Notes: generated by a model from the letters alone, not told the origin. A DNA stretch of 64,000 nt from DASRQK01 sp040392005 (GCA_040392005.1 JBEBWT010000001.1:62001-126000); one strand, 5' to 3'. Shown: positions 10,415 to 19,199, counted from the first letter of the stretch. Made by a program: numbers and translations.

Positions 10415-11308
10415 ATGAAAACATTAATGATCATATTGGTGATTTTGACAGGTAGTTCGCCTGCACGGTCCCAGACCATCTTCCTCAATCACGGACAGTA
10501 TGGAGGTTTTGGAGTAGCTGGCAACAGCTCCCTGAGTTTGCTCTCGCCGGAGGGCGGCGCGGGCTTTATGATGCGTCAGCAATGGGTTGGCCTGGATGGG
10601 GCTCCGCGCTCTTTTGTAGGTACGGGTCATGTGGGCTTGGCTCGTATCGGGGCTACTATGGGAATAGCGGTCCGTCAGGACGGAGTTGGTGTGGAGCGGC
10701 ATACGGAAGCCTCGGCTTTTTTTGCGAAATCCATTCGTCTGAGTAAATCTGACTATCTGGGAATATCCATGAATGCTGGTTTAGTTCATTATGTGGCCCA
10801 CTTTTCGACGCTGGATCCTTCGGACCCATCTTTCAGGGATGATGTAGTGGAACGAGACGGATTACTGGGAATAGGTTTGGTGCTGTATCGTACGGAAGTC
10901 TATTTTATCGGGGCCTCACTTCCCCGCATTACAAGAGGAGGGGTGGGTACCTTTGGAGACACCCGGTATGAGTTTCAGAATCAGTATCACCTTATGGGCG
11001 GTATCGTTTTTGGCCTGGATGAGCGTATTCATCTGCGCCCTTCTGTGCAGGCAATGTATAACGCGGCCACCGGTTTACAAATGAACGCATCGGCCATGCT
11101 GTTTGCTGACCGCAAAGTAGGGTTGGGTATGGGCGTACGCACACAGGGAGAACTATCTGCCTTGCTGCGTTTGCATATTTCAGGCTTCGGTCTGGGATAT
11201 AGTTATCAATTCAGCCCTGGTGACAAACCTTTAAACCGCCGGATCAACAACAGCACCCACGAAATTGGTTTAAGCTATGAATTCAGCGGAAAGCAGCGAA
11301 TGTTATAG
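10415..11308 (+). CDS. PorP/SprF family type IX secretion outer-membrane protein
   Basis: 297 aa with a signal peptide (cleavage near ARSQ-TIF) followed by the family opening QTIFLNHGQYGGFGVAGNSS and alternating beta strands of an outer-membrane barrel, ending in an aromatic/hydrophobic strand. In Bacteroidota, PorP/SprF proteins are T9SS-associated and are commonly encoded just downstream of giant type B CTD substrates, where they help retain or export the neighbour. Here the gene starts 36 bp after the giant surface protein on the same strand, so co-transcription and a substrate-specific partnership are likely (inference). A second paralogue lies at 30286-31230 and shares the start QTIFLNH and the end NRxINNSTHEIGLSY. 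Confidence 0.9.
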   Translation: MKTLMIILVILTGSSPARSQTIFLNHGQYGGFGVAGNSSLSLLSPEGGAGFMMRQQWVGLDGAPRSFVGTGHVGLARIGATMGIAVRQDGVGVERHTEASAFFAKSIRLSKSDYLGISMNAGLVHYVAHFSTLDPSDPSFRDDVVERDGLLGIGLVLYRTEVYFIGASLPRITRGGVGTFGDTRYEFQNQYHLMGGIVFGLDERIHLRPSVQAMYNAATGLQMNASAMLFADRKVGLGMGVRTQGELSALLRLHISGFGLGYSYQFSPGDKPLNRRINNSTHEIGLSYEFSGKQRML

Positions 11309-11446
11309 TGTATTGATAATTAGTTAATTAGTCAGAGATATGTAGTTGTATGTAGCACAAGGATACATCAAGTTGCTAACTTTTTTATCTGATTTACTTT
11401 GTTTTTTTTAAATTGCCTTCTATCTTTTTAGCATATAGGCGATTTT

Positions 11447-11854
11447 ATGACGGTAGATATAGAAGCATTAAAAAAAGAATTGATCTTCAAAACTTCCCGC
11501 TCCAGTGGAGCAGGTGGGCAGCATGTCAATAAAGTAGAGACCCGGGTCACGTTGATCTGGGATGTTGCAGCATCAGCTTTGTTCTCTCCCTCACAAAAAG
11601 AGATCCTCGGGCACGTACTTTCTTCGAGGGTCAATGCCGAAGGCCATATCCAATTGGATGTTTCGGAAACCCGCAGCCAGCTTACCAATAAGAAACTTGC
11701 CGTAGATAAGCTCGTAACTCTCCTAACCGAAGCGTTACAACCTGTCAGAAAACGTGTCAAGACAAAAATTCCACGAGCAAAGGTATTAGCGAGACTGGAC
11801 CGGAAGAAAAAGCAATCTGTTAAAAAATCGGAACGGAGATGGAGGATGGAATAG
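11447..11854 (+). CDS. arfB: Alternative ribosome-rescue factor ArfB (peptidyl-tRNA hydrolase)
   Basis: 135 aa. The N-terminal domain carries the release-factor signature SSGAGGQHVNKVET with the catalytic GGQ at residues 23-25, which hydrolyses peptidyl-tRNA in the ribosomal A site. There is no codon-recognition domain; instead the protein ends in a Lys/Arg-rich tail (about 110-135) of the kind ArfB/YaeJ inserts into the empty mRNA channel of stalled ribosomes. Length matches the family (about 135-140 aa), much shorter than RF1/RF2. It stands alone between the PorP/SprF gene and the amidase gene. Confidence 0.94.
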   Translation: MTVDIEALKKELIFKTSRSSGAGGQHVNKVETRVTLIWDVAASALFSPSQKEILGHVLSSRVNAEGHIQLDVSETRSQLTNKKLAVDKLVTLLTEALQPVRKRVKTKIPRAKVLARLDRKKKQSVKKSERRWRME

Positions 11855-11902
11855 GAAAACTTGTTATATTTAGCATATCAATAGTCATCAATATTCACGG
11901 TT

Positions 11903-12511
11903 ATGAAAGCAATATTTCCCGGCGCACTCATTTATTTTATATTCTGCTTAGTGCCTGTGCATGTCAGTGCAGCCGACGCCGACACAGTGGTCATCCAACC
12001 CAGGAGCAGCTGGTCTGCTGATGAGCCAAGACCTTACAAACAACAGGAGCTGACCCGTATCACTGTTCACCATGAAGGAGGAAGAATTTTGCCTCCGACT
12101 GCTGATGCCAGACAACGCTTGAAAAATATCCAGATCTGGTCCATGGGGTCTGCCCGGAACTGGACAGATATTCCGTATCATATACTGATAGCTCCTGACG
12201 GCACGGTTTACCAGGGAAGAAATGTTCATACTGTAGGGGAAACTAATACTGAGTACAACCCTGAAGGACATTTGCTCATTTCTTTTCTCGGAAATTACAC
12301 GCAGCAAAAGCTGGATGAGCATTTACTGGAAGTTCTAACCGACCTTTTGCGGGATATGTGCATCAAGTACGACATTTCCCCGGATCAGATTGCGACACAT
12401 CGGGACTATTCTGCACAAACCACCTGCCCGGGTGAGGATATATACAGTTATTTCAAAAGCGGTTACATTCTCAAAGAGGTGAAACGGAAAATCCTGCTGA
12501 AAGATCAATAA
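11903..12511 (+). CDS. Secreted N-acetylmuramoyl-L-alanine amidase (PGRP/Amidase_2)
   Basis: 202 aa with a signal peptide (about 1-23, ending HVSA). The mature part is a single Amidase_2/peptidoglycan-recognition fold: TVHHEGG (His56/57), PYHILIAPDGTVYQGRN, THRDYS (His166) and TTCPG (Cys175). His-His-Cys is the usual zinc triad of the T7-lysozyme/PGRP family, so it probably cleaves the lactyl-amide bond between MurNAc and the stem peptide in the periplasm or outside the cell. A near-consensus -7 element (TATATTTA) lies in the 48-bp gap after arfB, so it may have its own promoter. Confidence 0.9.
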   Translation: MKAIFPGALIYFIFCLVPVHVSAADADTVVIQPRSSWSADEPRPYKQQELTRITVHHEGGRILPPTADARQRLKNIQIWSMGSARNWTDIPYHILIAPDGTVYQGRNVHTVGETNTEYNPEGHLLISFLGNYTQQKLDEHLLEVLTDLLRDMCIKYDISPDQIATHRDYSAQTTCPGEDIYSYFKSGYILKEVKRKILLKDQ

Positions 12512-12610
12512 CCCCGGAAGCTAGTGATGCAGTTCATTCCCTGAAATTCTGCCAGGGTGGTGCCATCCTGAAATTACCGCTCTGCGATTCTTGTACCCGT
12601 ATTACCGTCC

Positions 12611-13375
12611 TCAGACTCCGGTAATCCTTTCTTTATAGACCGCCAGTGCCTCTTCCAGCCTTTCTTTGGCCGTGGTGTCGCCCGGTACATTGTGCGATGG
12701 GTGGATATGGAGCTTGAATCCCCGGTCTGCGAGAATTTCGGCCACGGTGGTCACAGTCATCCAGACCGTCGTCACAAAGGCCATCGTTGAGACCGGACCT
12801 ACCTTATCCTGATGATTTTTCAGTGGGACGGCCGCATCGCCAATAGGAGCACAGCTATCGACCACCAGATCAGCCACCTCAAAGATGGTTTTGCCACTGG
12901 AATGCCGGGTTTGCTTTCCTTCTGCTTCCGCAGCCGAACCATAAGCAATGACTTTCATTCCCCTTTTTTTTGCTTCCAGCGCCACATCAATATTGACATT
13001 ATTGATGCCGGAATGGGAAAACAGCCACATGGTATCGCGGGGATCAAAGTTATAGCCTTTCATGATTTCCACCCCATAACCTTCCACTCTTTCCAGAAAT
13101 ACAAATTGATGCACCCCCATTTCACCGGTAATCCGGGTGAAGAAAGTCAGCGGCAATTCCACCATCGGGTGAAAACCGACAAACCCACCGATCCGTGGGT
13201 ACATTTCCTCTATGGGAATGGTCGCATGTCCGCAGCCAAAGGTATGCACCCACCGGCCGGCTTCGATCGAATCCGCCATCACCTCGGCAGCTTTGCGGAT
13301 ATTTTCCATCTGTGTGTTCTCTATTTTGTCCATTACGGAACGGGCACTTTCGAGCCATTGCTTTGCTAACATCAT
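12611..13375 (-). CDS. SIS-domain sugar isomerase family protein (UPF0309-like)
   Basis: 254 aa. The sequence GRWVHTFGCGHATIPIEE followed by MWLFSHSGINNVNIDVALEAKKRGMKVIAYGS is a SIS phosphosugar-binding fold of the UPF0309 type; VNIDVALEAKKRGMKVIA is the characteristic second helix/strand. The family binds phosphorylated (amino)sugars; the precise reaction is not established. It is the third gene of a minus-strand cluster (ROK kinase, MFS transporter, SIS protein) with gaps of 23-25 bp, which supports a role in uptake and phosphorylation of one sugar, perhaps an amino sugar. Two adjacent Met codons could serve as start. Confidence 0.85.
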   Translation of the reverse strand: MMLAKQWLESARSVMDKIENTQMENIRKAAEVMADSIEAGRWVHTFGCGHATIPIEEMYPRIGGFVGFHPMVELPLTFFTRITGEMGVHQFVFLERVEGYGVEIMKGYNFDPRDTMWLFSHSGINNVNIDVALEAKKRGMKVIAYGSAAEAEGKQTRHSSGKTIFEVADLVVDSCAPIGDAAVPLKNHQDKVGPVSTMAFVTTVWMTVTTVAEILADRGFKLHIHPSHNVPGDTTAKERLEEALAVYKERITGV

Positions 13376-13400
13376 GATTTATTTGTTTTTATCTAAATTT

Positions 13401-14567
13401 CTATGAATAATCAGTATTCCGATTTCTATTAAAGATCAGCATTCCTAAGAGAACCATCAGCACCCATACGGCCAGGATCGCAAAACTAAAAAACTGGATT
13501 CCAAATGTTTCAGCGATATAACCCATCAGATAGTTCAATCCCAGATTGCCCAAAAGGCCGATGACAATCACCACACTGAATGCCGTGCCAGCCATTTCCT
13601 GGAATAAAGACCCGATCATGCCGAGCATCAGCGGAAACCCGACGGCAATGCCGGCTCCGAAAAGAATCAGGCCCGGGTACAGAATCCAGACCGAATGTTG
13701 GAAGAAACTGAGACTGCCGGTCAGCAGCAATAGCAGGGCGATCACAAGTAATGTTTTTTCGCTGGTATTGCGTCCTATACTGCCCACCAGGATCCGCATG
13801 GCAGTAATCCCGGCAACAAACAGAGATAAGCCGAGTAAAGCCTTCTCCTCGGCGATCCCCCTGAATCCAGTCAGATAGCTTGTTGTCCAGTTATTGACGA
13901 TGGCCTCCAGACTCATCTGCAAGAAAAGAAATGCCGTGATCAGCAGTGCTGTTTTATTTTTCAGGACTGAAACCGCCTGCCGGAATGATACAGGGGTGGA
14001 GCTAAGGGATGGAGGATAGCGCAGGATCAGCAGGATCAGGCCTACGGCCAATGCAAATATGGAAATAGCGGTTACTAGCTGTTCCGGACTGATCATATGC
14101 GACAAACTGCTTAGTACCAATGGCATTCCCAATCCGCCAATCCCATAGAACACACCCAATAAACTCAGATTGGCAACCTTGTTGGTCTCGCTGATGAGGG
14201 ATACCAGTGCATTGGTGGCACCGTTGATGGCGCCTCCCCCAAATCCAAATCCAAAAACGGCCAATCGCAGCAGATTGATGGATCCGGCATTGCCAATGCC
14301 ATAAAAACCAATGGCCAGCCCCAGACAGGAGGCGAATAACAGCCATTTGTATCCATACCGGTCCACCACCGGTCCGAAAACCAGCGAGCCAGCAATGATT
14401 CCCATGGGTAAAATAGCAAATAAGGAACCGATTTGCAGGCCTGAAAAGTCAAATTTGCTTTTCAGATGGATTGTGACCGAACCGAGGGTAATAAAGCAAA
14501 TGCCGAATAGCAGCATGCCCGCACAGGCACCCCAGAAAACCAATTGCTTGTTATATCTTGTTTCCAT
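13401..14567 (-). CDS. MFS sugar transporter
   Basis: 388 aa with about 12 predicted hydrophobic helices. The loop after helix 2 reads FGPVVDRYGYKWLL, the MFS motif A (G-x-x-x-D-R-x-G-x-[KR]). A glycine-rich helix 4-5 segment (FGFGFGGGAINGATNALVS) resembles bacterial sugar permeases of the FucP-like branch. Lying between a ROK-type kinase and a SIS phosphosugar protein, it probably imports the sugar those enzymes act on; the substrate cannot be read from the sequence. Confidence 0.88.
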   Translation of the reverse strand: METRYNKQLVFWGACAGMLLFGICFITLGSVTIHLKSKFDFSGLQIGSLFAILPMGIIAGSLVFGPVVDRYGYKWLLFASCLGLAIGFYGIGNAGSINLLRLAVFGFGFGGGAINGATNALVSLISETNKVANLSLLGVFYGIGGLGMPLVLSSLSHMISPEQLVTAISIFALAVGLILLILRYPPSLSSTPVSFRQAVSVLKNKTALLITAFLFLQMSLEAIVNNWTTSYLTGFRGIAEEKALLGLSLFVAGITAMRILVGSIGRNTSEKTLLVIALLLLLTGSLSFFQHSVWILYPGLILFGAGIAVGFPLMLGMIGSLFQEMAGTAFSVVIVIGLLGNLGLNYLMGYIAETFGIQFFSFAILAVWVLMVLLGMLIFNRNRNTDYS

Positions 14568-14590
14568 TATGTTGTAATATGTTCATAATA

Positions 14591-15562
14591 TTATCTTTTC
14601 CAGACCAGAGATGCTGCTCCGTATAATCCTGCTTTACCATCCAGTCCGGAAGCAACAAAAGCGACTTCCCGGATACTGATCGGCTGCGCCCACAGACAAG
14701 CTTCGGCATAGATCTGATCCAATAACCCAGTAGCCGGACCAAAAACCCCACCTCCGAAAATAATCTTTTGAGGATTGAAAATGCTTACCAGATTGGCCGT
14801 GGCCATGCCCCAATACTGGATCAGTTTGCTGATCACCGCGGTGGCAACCGGATCCCCTTGTTTGTACGCCTCAAAGATATGATGGGCCCGGAGCGATCCG
14901 GGATCGTACTGATCCAGCAGACTTGCCGGTGATTTGCCGGCTTGCCGCTTGTCGTCCCGCTCCCTCGCTTCCCTTAAAAATTTCAGGGCTGTTTTGGCAA
15001 TACCATCCCCTGAAGCCGTCTGTTCATAGCAACCACAGGCAATATATTCATCTTTGAAGGGAGGCTCCAGTGCCATCCAGCCGATCGCGCCGGCAATATC
15101 GGAAGCGCCCCGGATAATTTGACCGCCCGAGAGGATACCAGCGCCGATCCCGGTGCCGACCGTCATAAAAATAGCATCAGTACAAGCCTTTGCATTCCCC
15201 TTCCAGACTTCTCCCAGGATGCAGCAGGCCCGGTCACTGTCAATCCTGGTTTGGATACCGGGGGCTATCTGACTGATCTGTTCCCAAAGGGGGTAATCCT
15301 CCCAGCCCGGAATATTGGGCGCCCAGACGGTTTTTTTCTGACTCCGGTAAATGCCCGGCACACAGATCCCGATGCCGGTCACCGGATCAGTTGAGGCATA
15401 TTGAGCGATCAATTGACGGGCTGTGGTTTCGATCAATATCCCCACCGCACTTCCCTTTTCTGCGGGCAAAAGAGCAGACGCTTCATGGACGAGTTCTCCA
15501 TTAGCAGAAAAAACGGCATTCGACAATTTGGTACCACCCAGGTCAAAGGCAATAATCGACAT
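14591..15562 (-). CDS. ROK family sugar kinase without the zinc site
   Basis: 323 aa. ATP-binding phosphate loop FDLGGTKLSNAVF at the N-terminus and MTVGTGIGAGILSGGQIIRG in the middle identify a ROK (glucokinase/NagK-type) protein; there is no DNA-binding N-terminal domain, so it is a kinase rather than a NagC-type repressor. The usual ROK zinc site (H in GxxGH plus CxCGxxGCxE) is altered: this protein has GAIGWMALE (Trp where the His should be) and a shortened ACGCYEQTASG. A zinc-less ROK subgroup is known in several phyla, so activity is still expected. First gene of the ROK-MFS-SIS cluster. Confidence 0.88.
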   Translation of the reverse strand: MSIIAFDLGGTKLSNAVFSANGELVHEASALLPAEKGSAVGILIETTARQLIAQYASTDPVTGIGICVPGIYRSQKKTVWAPNIPGWEDYPLWEQISQIAPGIQTRIDSDRACCILGEVWKGNAKACTDAIFMTVGTGIGAGILSGGQIIRGASDIAGAIGWMALEPPFKDEYIACGCYEQTASGDGIAKTALKFLREARERDDKRQAGKSPASLLDQYDPGSLRAHHIFEAYKQGDPVATAVISKLIQYWGMATANLVSIFNPQKIIFGGGVFGPATGLLDQIYAEACLWAQPISIREVAFVASGLDGKAGLYGAASLVWKR

Positions 15563-15706
15563 GGCAATTCATAATTTGGTTTTTTCCGCTGCATCCATTT
15601 GCGATGCCCCGGATCATTATTTCTTCATACAATTGTACAGAAATAATTTCAGAATGCCTATTTATTTGTGATTTATTTTAAATGCGCAAGAAAACGCAAA
15701 GTCGAG

Positions 15707-15714
15707 AAAAAAAA
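15707..15714 (-). terminator. U-run terminating SRP RNA
   Basis: Eight consecutive A on the plus strand (U in the transcript) follow immediately after the closing stem of the SRP RNA, which serves as the terminator hairpin. Confidence 0.7.
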
Positions 15715-15813
15715 TGGGCAAGCACATTTTATCGCACCGCTACAACCTCGTACCCTTGCTGCGTTCCCGCCCTGGGGGGTTAAGAGGGAGCTGGTCGTAA
15801 AAGACTTACCCAA
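15715..15813 (-). ncRNA. ffs: Signal recognition particle RNA (bacterial small type)
   Basis: On the minus strand the hallmark SRP apical loop is present: CCAGGGCGGGAACGCAGCAA followed by GGG. The two ends pair: 15806-15813 gives UGGGUAAG and 15715-15722 gives CUUGCCCA, closing a single long hairpin of about 99 nt, the size of small-type SRP RNA. It ends directly before a run of U (15707-15714). It is preceded by a textbook promoter (TTG-N20-TACCTTTG) whose -7 box ends 5 nt before the paired 5' end. With Ffh it directs membrane and secretory proteins to the translocon. Confidence 0.95.
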
Positions 15814-15817
15814 GGGC

Positions 15818-15848
15818 AAAGGTACAGATAATTCCGTATTTTTGCCAA
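15818..15848 (-). promoter_or_regulatory. SRP RNA promoter (-33/-7 Bacteroidota type)
   Basis: Minus strand: -33 TTG at 15848-15846, 20-bp spacer, -7 TACCTTTG at 15825-15818. The RNA 5' end deduced from base pairing is about 15813, so initiation is about 5 nt after the -7 box. Confidence 0.85.
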
Positions 15849-15890
15849 TATTTTTTATATTCGTTTAATTCCAGAAAGGATAAGGACTCA

Positions 15891-17270
15891 ATGAAGGATA
15901 CTTTAGCAGAAAATACAGATACCATTGTAGCCCTGGCGACCCCGGGTGGCAGGGGGGGAGCCATCGCTGTGATCCGGTTATCCGGTCCTGAGTCGATCCG
16001 GATTGTGAATGAGGTATTCAAAGGCAGGGATCTGACCCGGCAGGCTTCCCATACCATTCATTTTGGCACCATAAGGGATGCGGAAATGATTGTTGATGAA
16101 GTACTGGTCAGCCTATTTATTGCCCCGCATTCCTATACAAAAGAAGATGCGGTCGAGATTTCCACCCACAACAGTCCGTTTATTATTGCGAAAGTAATCA
16201 ATCTGTTGATCAAAAAAGGAGCTCGTGCAGCACGTCCGGGCGAATTTACCCTGCGGGCTTTTTTGAACGGAGGGCTCGATCTATCCCAGGCGGAAGCCGT
16301 GGCGGATCTGATCGCTTCGGATTCAGAAGCCTCACATCAGATTGCGATGAAGCAGATGCGGGGAGGATTTTCAGATCAACTCCGGCAACTCCGGGAAGAC
16401 CTGATCCATTTTGCATCCCTGATCGAGCTGGAACTGGATTTCTCGGAGGAGGATGTGGAATTTGCCAACCGGGATCAGTTGAATGCCCTGATCCAGCGCA
16501 TCCATACGGTGATCGGCAAACTGATCCTGTCCTTTGAACAGGGCAATGTGCTCAAAAACGGAGTGCCTGTGGTGATCGCCGGCAAACCCAATGTGGGGAA
16601 ATCCACCCTGCTCAATACGCTACTCAATGAGGAACGGGCCATTGTTTCGGAGATTGCCGGTACGACCAGGGACACCATCGAGGACGAAATCAATATCAGT
16701 GGGGTGACTTTCCGCTTCATTGATACTGCCGGAATCCGTCATACCGAAGATATCATCGAAGCAAAAGGGGTGGAACGGACCCGTGAGAAGATGAAGCAGG
16801 CCCGTCTGATCATCTATCTTTTTGATCCGACCCAGGATCACGTAGAGGCCGTGCAACAGCAAATCGCAGAGGTACAGACATTGGGAATCCCCTTTGTAAC
16901 CATTATCAACAAAGCAGACCTGATCTCAGCGGCGGAACGGACTGAATTCGCAGCATTGACCCCCCTGTATATTTCCGCCAAGCAACAGAGCGGTATTGAG
17001 GAATTGAAGGAAGAACTGTTGCGCCAGGTCAATCTGGCCAACATCAGCACGGATGAGGTGATGGTCACCAATATCCGTCATGTAGAAGCGCTGCAAAAAA
17101 CACAGGAAGCTCTCGAGAAGGTGCTTTACGGGCTTGACAATCCGGTTACCTCCGACTTTCTGGCTATGGACATCCGCCAGGCCCTCCACCACCTCGGCGA
17201 GATCACGGGACAGGTCAGTACCGACGACCTGCTGGACAATATTTTTAGCAAATTCTGCATCGGAAAGTAA
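15891..17270 (+). CDS. mnmE: tRNA uridine-5-carboxymethylaminomethyl modification GTPase MnmE
   Basis: 459 aa, full length. N-terminal folate-binding domain opens with DTIVALATPGGRGGAIAVIRLSG; helical domain; inserted G domain with G1 GKPNVGKST (231-239), DTAGIR (G3) and NKAD (G4); C-terminal FCIGK motif whose Cys is important for activity. With MnmG (not in this window) it installs the cmnm5 group on wobble U34 of tRNAs. It is divergent from the SRP RNA, sharing a 77-bp intergenic region. Confidence 0.97.
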   Translation: MKDTLAENTDTIVALATPGGRGGAIAVIRLSGPESIRIVNEVFKGRDLTRQASHTIHFGTIRDAEMIVDEVLVSLFIAPHSYTKEDAVEISTHNSPFIIAKVINLLIKKGARAARPGEFTLRAFLNGGLDLSQAEAVADLIASDSEASHQIAMKQMRGGFSDQLRQLREDLIHFASLIELELDFSEEDVEFANRDQLNALIQRIHTVIGKLILSFEQGNVLKNGVPVVIAGKPNVGKSTLLNTLLNEERAIVSEIAGTTRDTIEDEINISGVTFRFIDTAGIRHTEDIIEAKGVERTREKMKQARLIIYLFDPTQDHVEAVQQQIAEVQTLGIPFVTIINKADLISAAERTEFAALTPLYISAKQQSGIEELKEELLRQVNLANISTDEVMVTNIRHVEALQKTQEALEKVLYGLDNPVTSDFLAMDIRQALHHLGEITGQVSTDDLLDNIFSKFCIGK

Positions 17271-17285
17271 CGAGGAAGCCAGGAA

Positions 17286-17549
17286 TCAGTGATCAGCGGA
17301 AGCCTGAAAATCAAAATCAAATAATGCCTTTATGGGAATATCGAGTGCTATGGAAAGTTTATGTATGGTGGAAATCGTTGTGTTTATTTTTGCTCTTTCG
17401 ATATCTGATACTTGACGATATTCAATACCTGATAATAATGCAAGTTTCTGTATTGTCCAGCCCCGATCCTTTCTAAGTTTTCTGAGATGGGCGCCAAAAG
17501 CGGTTAAATACTCATTATTGCGGGTATTATTCACTCTTGCAAGCTGCAT
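17286..17549 (-). CDS. Small XRE-family HTH regulator
   Basis: 87 aa from ATG at 17549 (a TTG two codons earlier at 17552 is a less likely start). Almost the whole protein is one helix-turn-helix of the Xre/Cro type: LRKLRKDRGWTIQKLALLSG...RQVSDIERAK...TISTIHKLSIALDIPIKALF. No ligand or sensor domain. It ends 15 bp from the convergent mnmE end and is divergent from the 77-aa protein/kinase operon, which makes that operon and itself natural targets (inference). Confidence 0.88.
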   Translation of the reverse strand: MQLARVNNTRNNEYLTAFGAHLRKLRKDRGWTIQKLALLSGIEYRQVSDIERAKINTTISTIHKLSIALDIPIKALFDFDFQASADH

Positions 17550-17631
17550 CAATTATTATTGGTTGTAAATGTGATATATAACATATTTTATGTATTATTG
17601 CACACGTCATTATGAATAACTTAGATCTTTG

Positions 17632-17639
17632 TATCTTTG
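17632..17639 (+). promoter_or_regulatory. -7 element upstream of the small protein/kinase operon
   Basis: TATCTTTG, 22 nt before the ATG at 17662. No well-spaced TTG is seen upstream; the region 17553-17631 is very AT-rich and could hold operators for the divergent XRE regulator. Confidence 0.5.
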
Positions 17640-17661
17640 CCAATGAAACTATTATACATCT

Positions 17662-17895
17662 ATGAATCTGAGCAGAGAATTTATGCAGGAAATTGATGGA
17701 AACACAATCAATTTCAAAGCTACCTATAATCCGGCTACCCATGCGTTCAGTGTGGTGGAGAACGGAGAGTCAGCGTATGAACTGATTTTTAATATGGAGA
17801 CCAGAGACTGGAGAACCTCCGGCGGATCGGAGCCATCCATTTCTGTGAATCAACTGGCACAGCAGGTACAGCAAAGTTTTGGCGTGTTTGTTTAG
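17662..17895 (+). CDS. Uncharacterised 77-aa protein coupled to a histidine kinase
   Basis: 77 aa, no signal peptide or membrane segment, acidic. I do not recognise a named family. The pattern INFKATYNPATHAFSVVENGES...YELIFNMETRDWRTSGG looks like a small antiparallel beta sheet followed by a helix (SVNQLAQQVQQSFGVFV). Its TAG stop (17893-17895) abuts the ATG of the kinase gene (17896), so the two are probably translationally coupled. A regulatory or accessory role for the kinase is a guess based only on this arrangement. Confidence 0.72.
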   Translation: MNLSREFMQEIDGNTINFKATYNPATHAFSVVENGESAYELIFNMETRDWRTSGGSEPSISVNQLAQQVQQSFGVFV

Positions 17896-19179
17896 ATGAT
17901 TAGGATCATTCAACGGTTGCAGACCAAAGGAATAGGTGATGCTGAAGATACCCCGCTTCATGCCAGGATCTTTCATGCGGTCAGTATTGTTGCCCTCATT
18001 GGGTTGCCACTGGCTTTATTTGTCAATTTCTTTATCAGGGTACCGTGGGCCAATACGACCCTGACAACAGCCTGGCTTTTAATTGCCGCGTTGTATGTAA
18101 CATCCAGGTTTTTTGGAAAACTGCGGCTGAGTATGATTTTGTTCTGTGTGGGCACCTGTATCCTGATGGCCTTCAATTACCTTATCAATTCCGGTATCCA
18201 GGGGCCGACATTGTTCTTGTTCTTGTTATCATTTGTATTTACCCTCACCCTCATGCCGACCCGGCAATTCTTGTACTGGATACTGTTCAATATAGGGATT
18301 GTGTGTGGATTGTTGATTTATGAATATTATCACGCTGATTCGGTACAGTTTACATATGGCGAGCGCAGCGATTTGTTTATCGACACTGCCACCACCTATA
18401 TTTCTGTTGTAGGCTGTATCGGTGCGGTGCTGTTTTTCCTCATACGTAGTTATGAACGTGAAAAGGACAAGGCACTCAAGGCCTCCCAGGCATTAAAAGC
18501 CGCAGATGATTCCAAAACACGCTTGTTGTCCATCCTGTCACATGACATGCGTTCGCCTTTCAATTCGCTCTCCAGTTATCTGGAGATGCTGAGTGAATTT
18601 GAAGTTTCATCCGAAGAGCGGCAATCCCTTGAACGGAGTCTTCTGGATGAGACAAAAAGCATGCAGGTCATGTTGTACAATTTATTGAGCTGGACAAAAT
18701 CACAAATGGAGGATGGGACAAGTGTCAAGCTGACGAAACTCAATTTGTCAGCCGTCGTAGCGGAATGTATGCAGGTGCAACAAGCTGCCGCTGCTATAAA
18801 ATCTATATCCATCCACACACAGGTAGATCAGGCGATTGAATTGACCGCGGATCCGGATATGCTGAAACTGGTGATCCAGAATCTGGTGAACAATGCCGTC
18901 AAATTTACGCCTTCAGGTGGGGAGATCCGGATATTCAGCCAACATGAATCGGGTAGTGTAAAATTGTATATTGCAGATAATGGTATCGGAATTCCGCAGG
19001 ACAGACAGGATAATTTGTTTACATTCCATGCTACCTCGACCTATGGTACCAACCATGAAAAGGGAGTCGGTCTGGGTCTGCTCCTGTGCAAGGAATATAC
19101 CGAACTGCAGCATGGCCAGATCAGTTTTAGCAGTCAGCAGGGCCAGGGAACAACGTTTACACTGGAGTTTGCGGGCTGA
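17896..19179 (+). CDS. Membrane sensor histidine kinase
   Basis: 427 aa. Six hydrophobic helices (about 28-185) with short loops form an integral membrane sensor without a large periplasmic domain; then a coiled linker, HisKA with LLSILSHDMRSPFNSL (His216 is the phosphorylated His), N box NLVNNAVKFTP, G1 DNGIGIP and G2 GVGLGLLL of the HATPase_c domain. No receiver domain and no response regulator gene next to it, so its partner is encoded elsewhere, or it signals through the nearby hybrid kinase or XRE protein. Directly follows the 77-aa gene with no gap. Confidence 0.92.
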   Translation: MIRIIQRLQTKGIGDAEDTPLHARIFHAVSIVALIGLPLALFVNFFIRVPWANTTLTTAWLLIAALYVTSRFFGKLRLSMILFCVGTCILMAFNYLINSGIQGPTLFLFLLSFVFTLTLMPTRQFLYWILFNIGIVCGLLIYEYYHADSVQFTYGERSDLFIDTATTYISVVGCIGAVLFFLIRSYEREKDKALKASQALKAADDSKTRLLSILSHDMRSPFNSLSSYLEMLSEFEVSSEERQSLERSLLDETKSMQVMLYNLLSWTKSQMEDGTSVKLTKLNLSAVVAECMQVQQAAAAIKSISIHTQVDQAIELTADPDMLKLVIQNLVNNAVKFTPSGGEIRIFSQHESGSVKLYIADNGIGIPQDRQDNLFTFHATSTYGTNHEKGVGLGLLLCKEYTELQHGQISFSSQQGQGTTFTLEFAG

Positions 19180-19199
19180 TGCGTAAAGTCTGAAAAATA

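Noticed and set aside
12512..12610. Possible terminator or small RNA between the amidase and SIS genes
   Set aside because: Only a 5-bp CCCTG/CAGGG pairing without a T-run is visible; not enough to call.
15668..15868. Plus-strand ORF of 66 codons
   Set aside because: It lies across the SRP RNA gene and its promoter on the opposite strand and has no protein-like composition.
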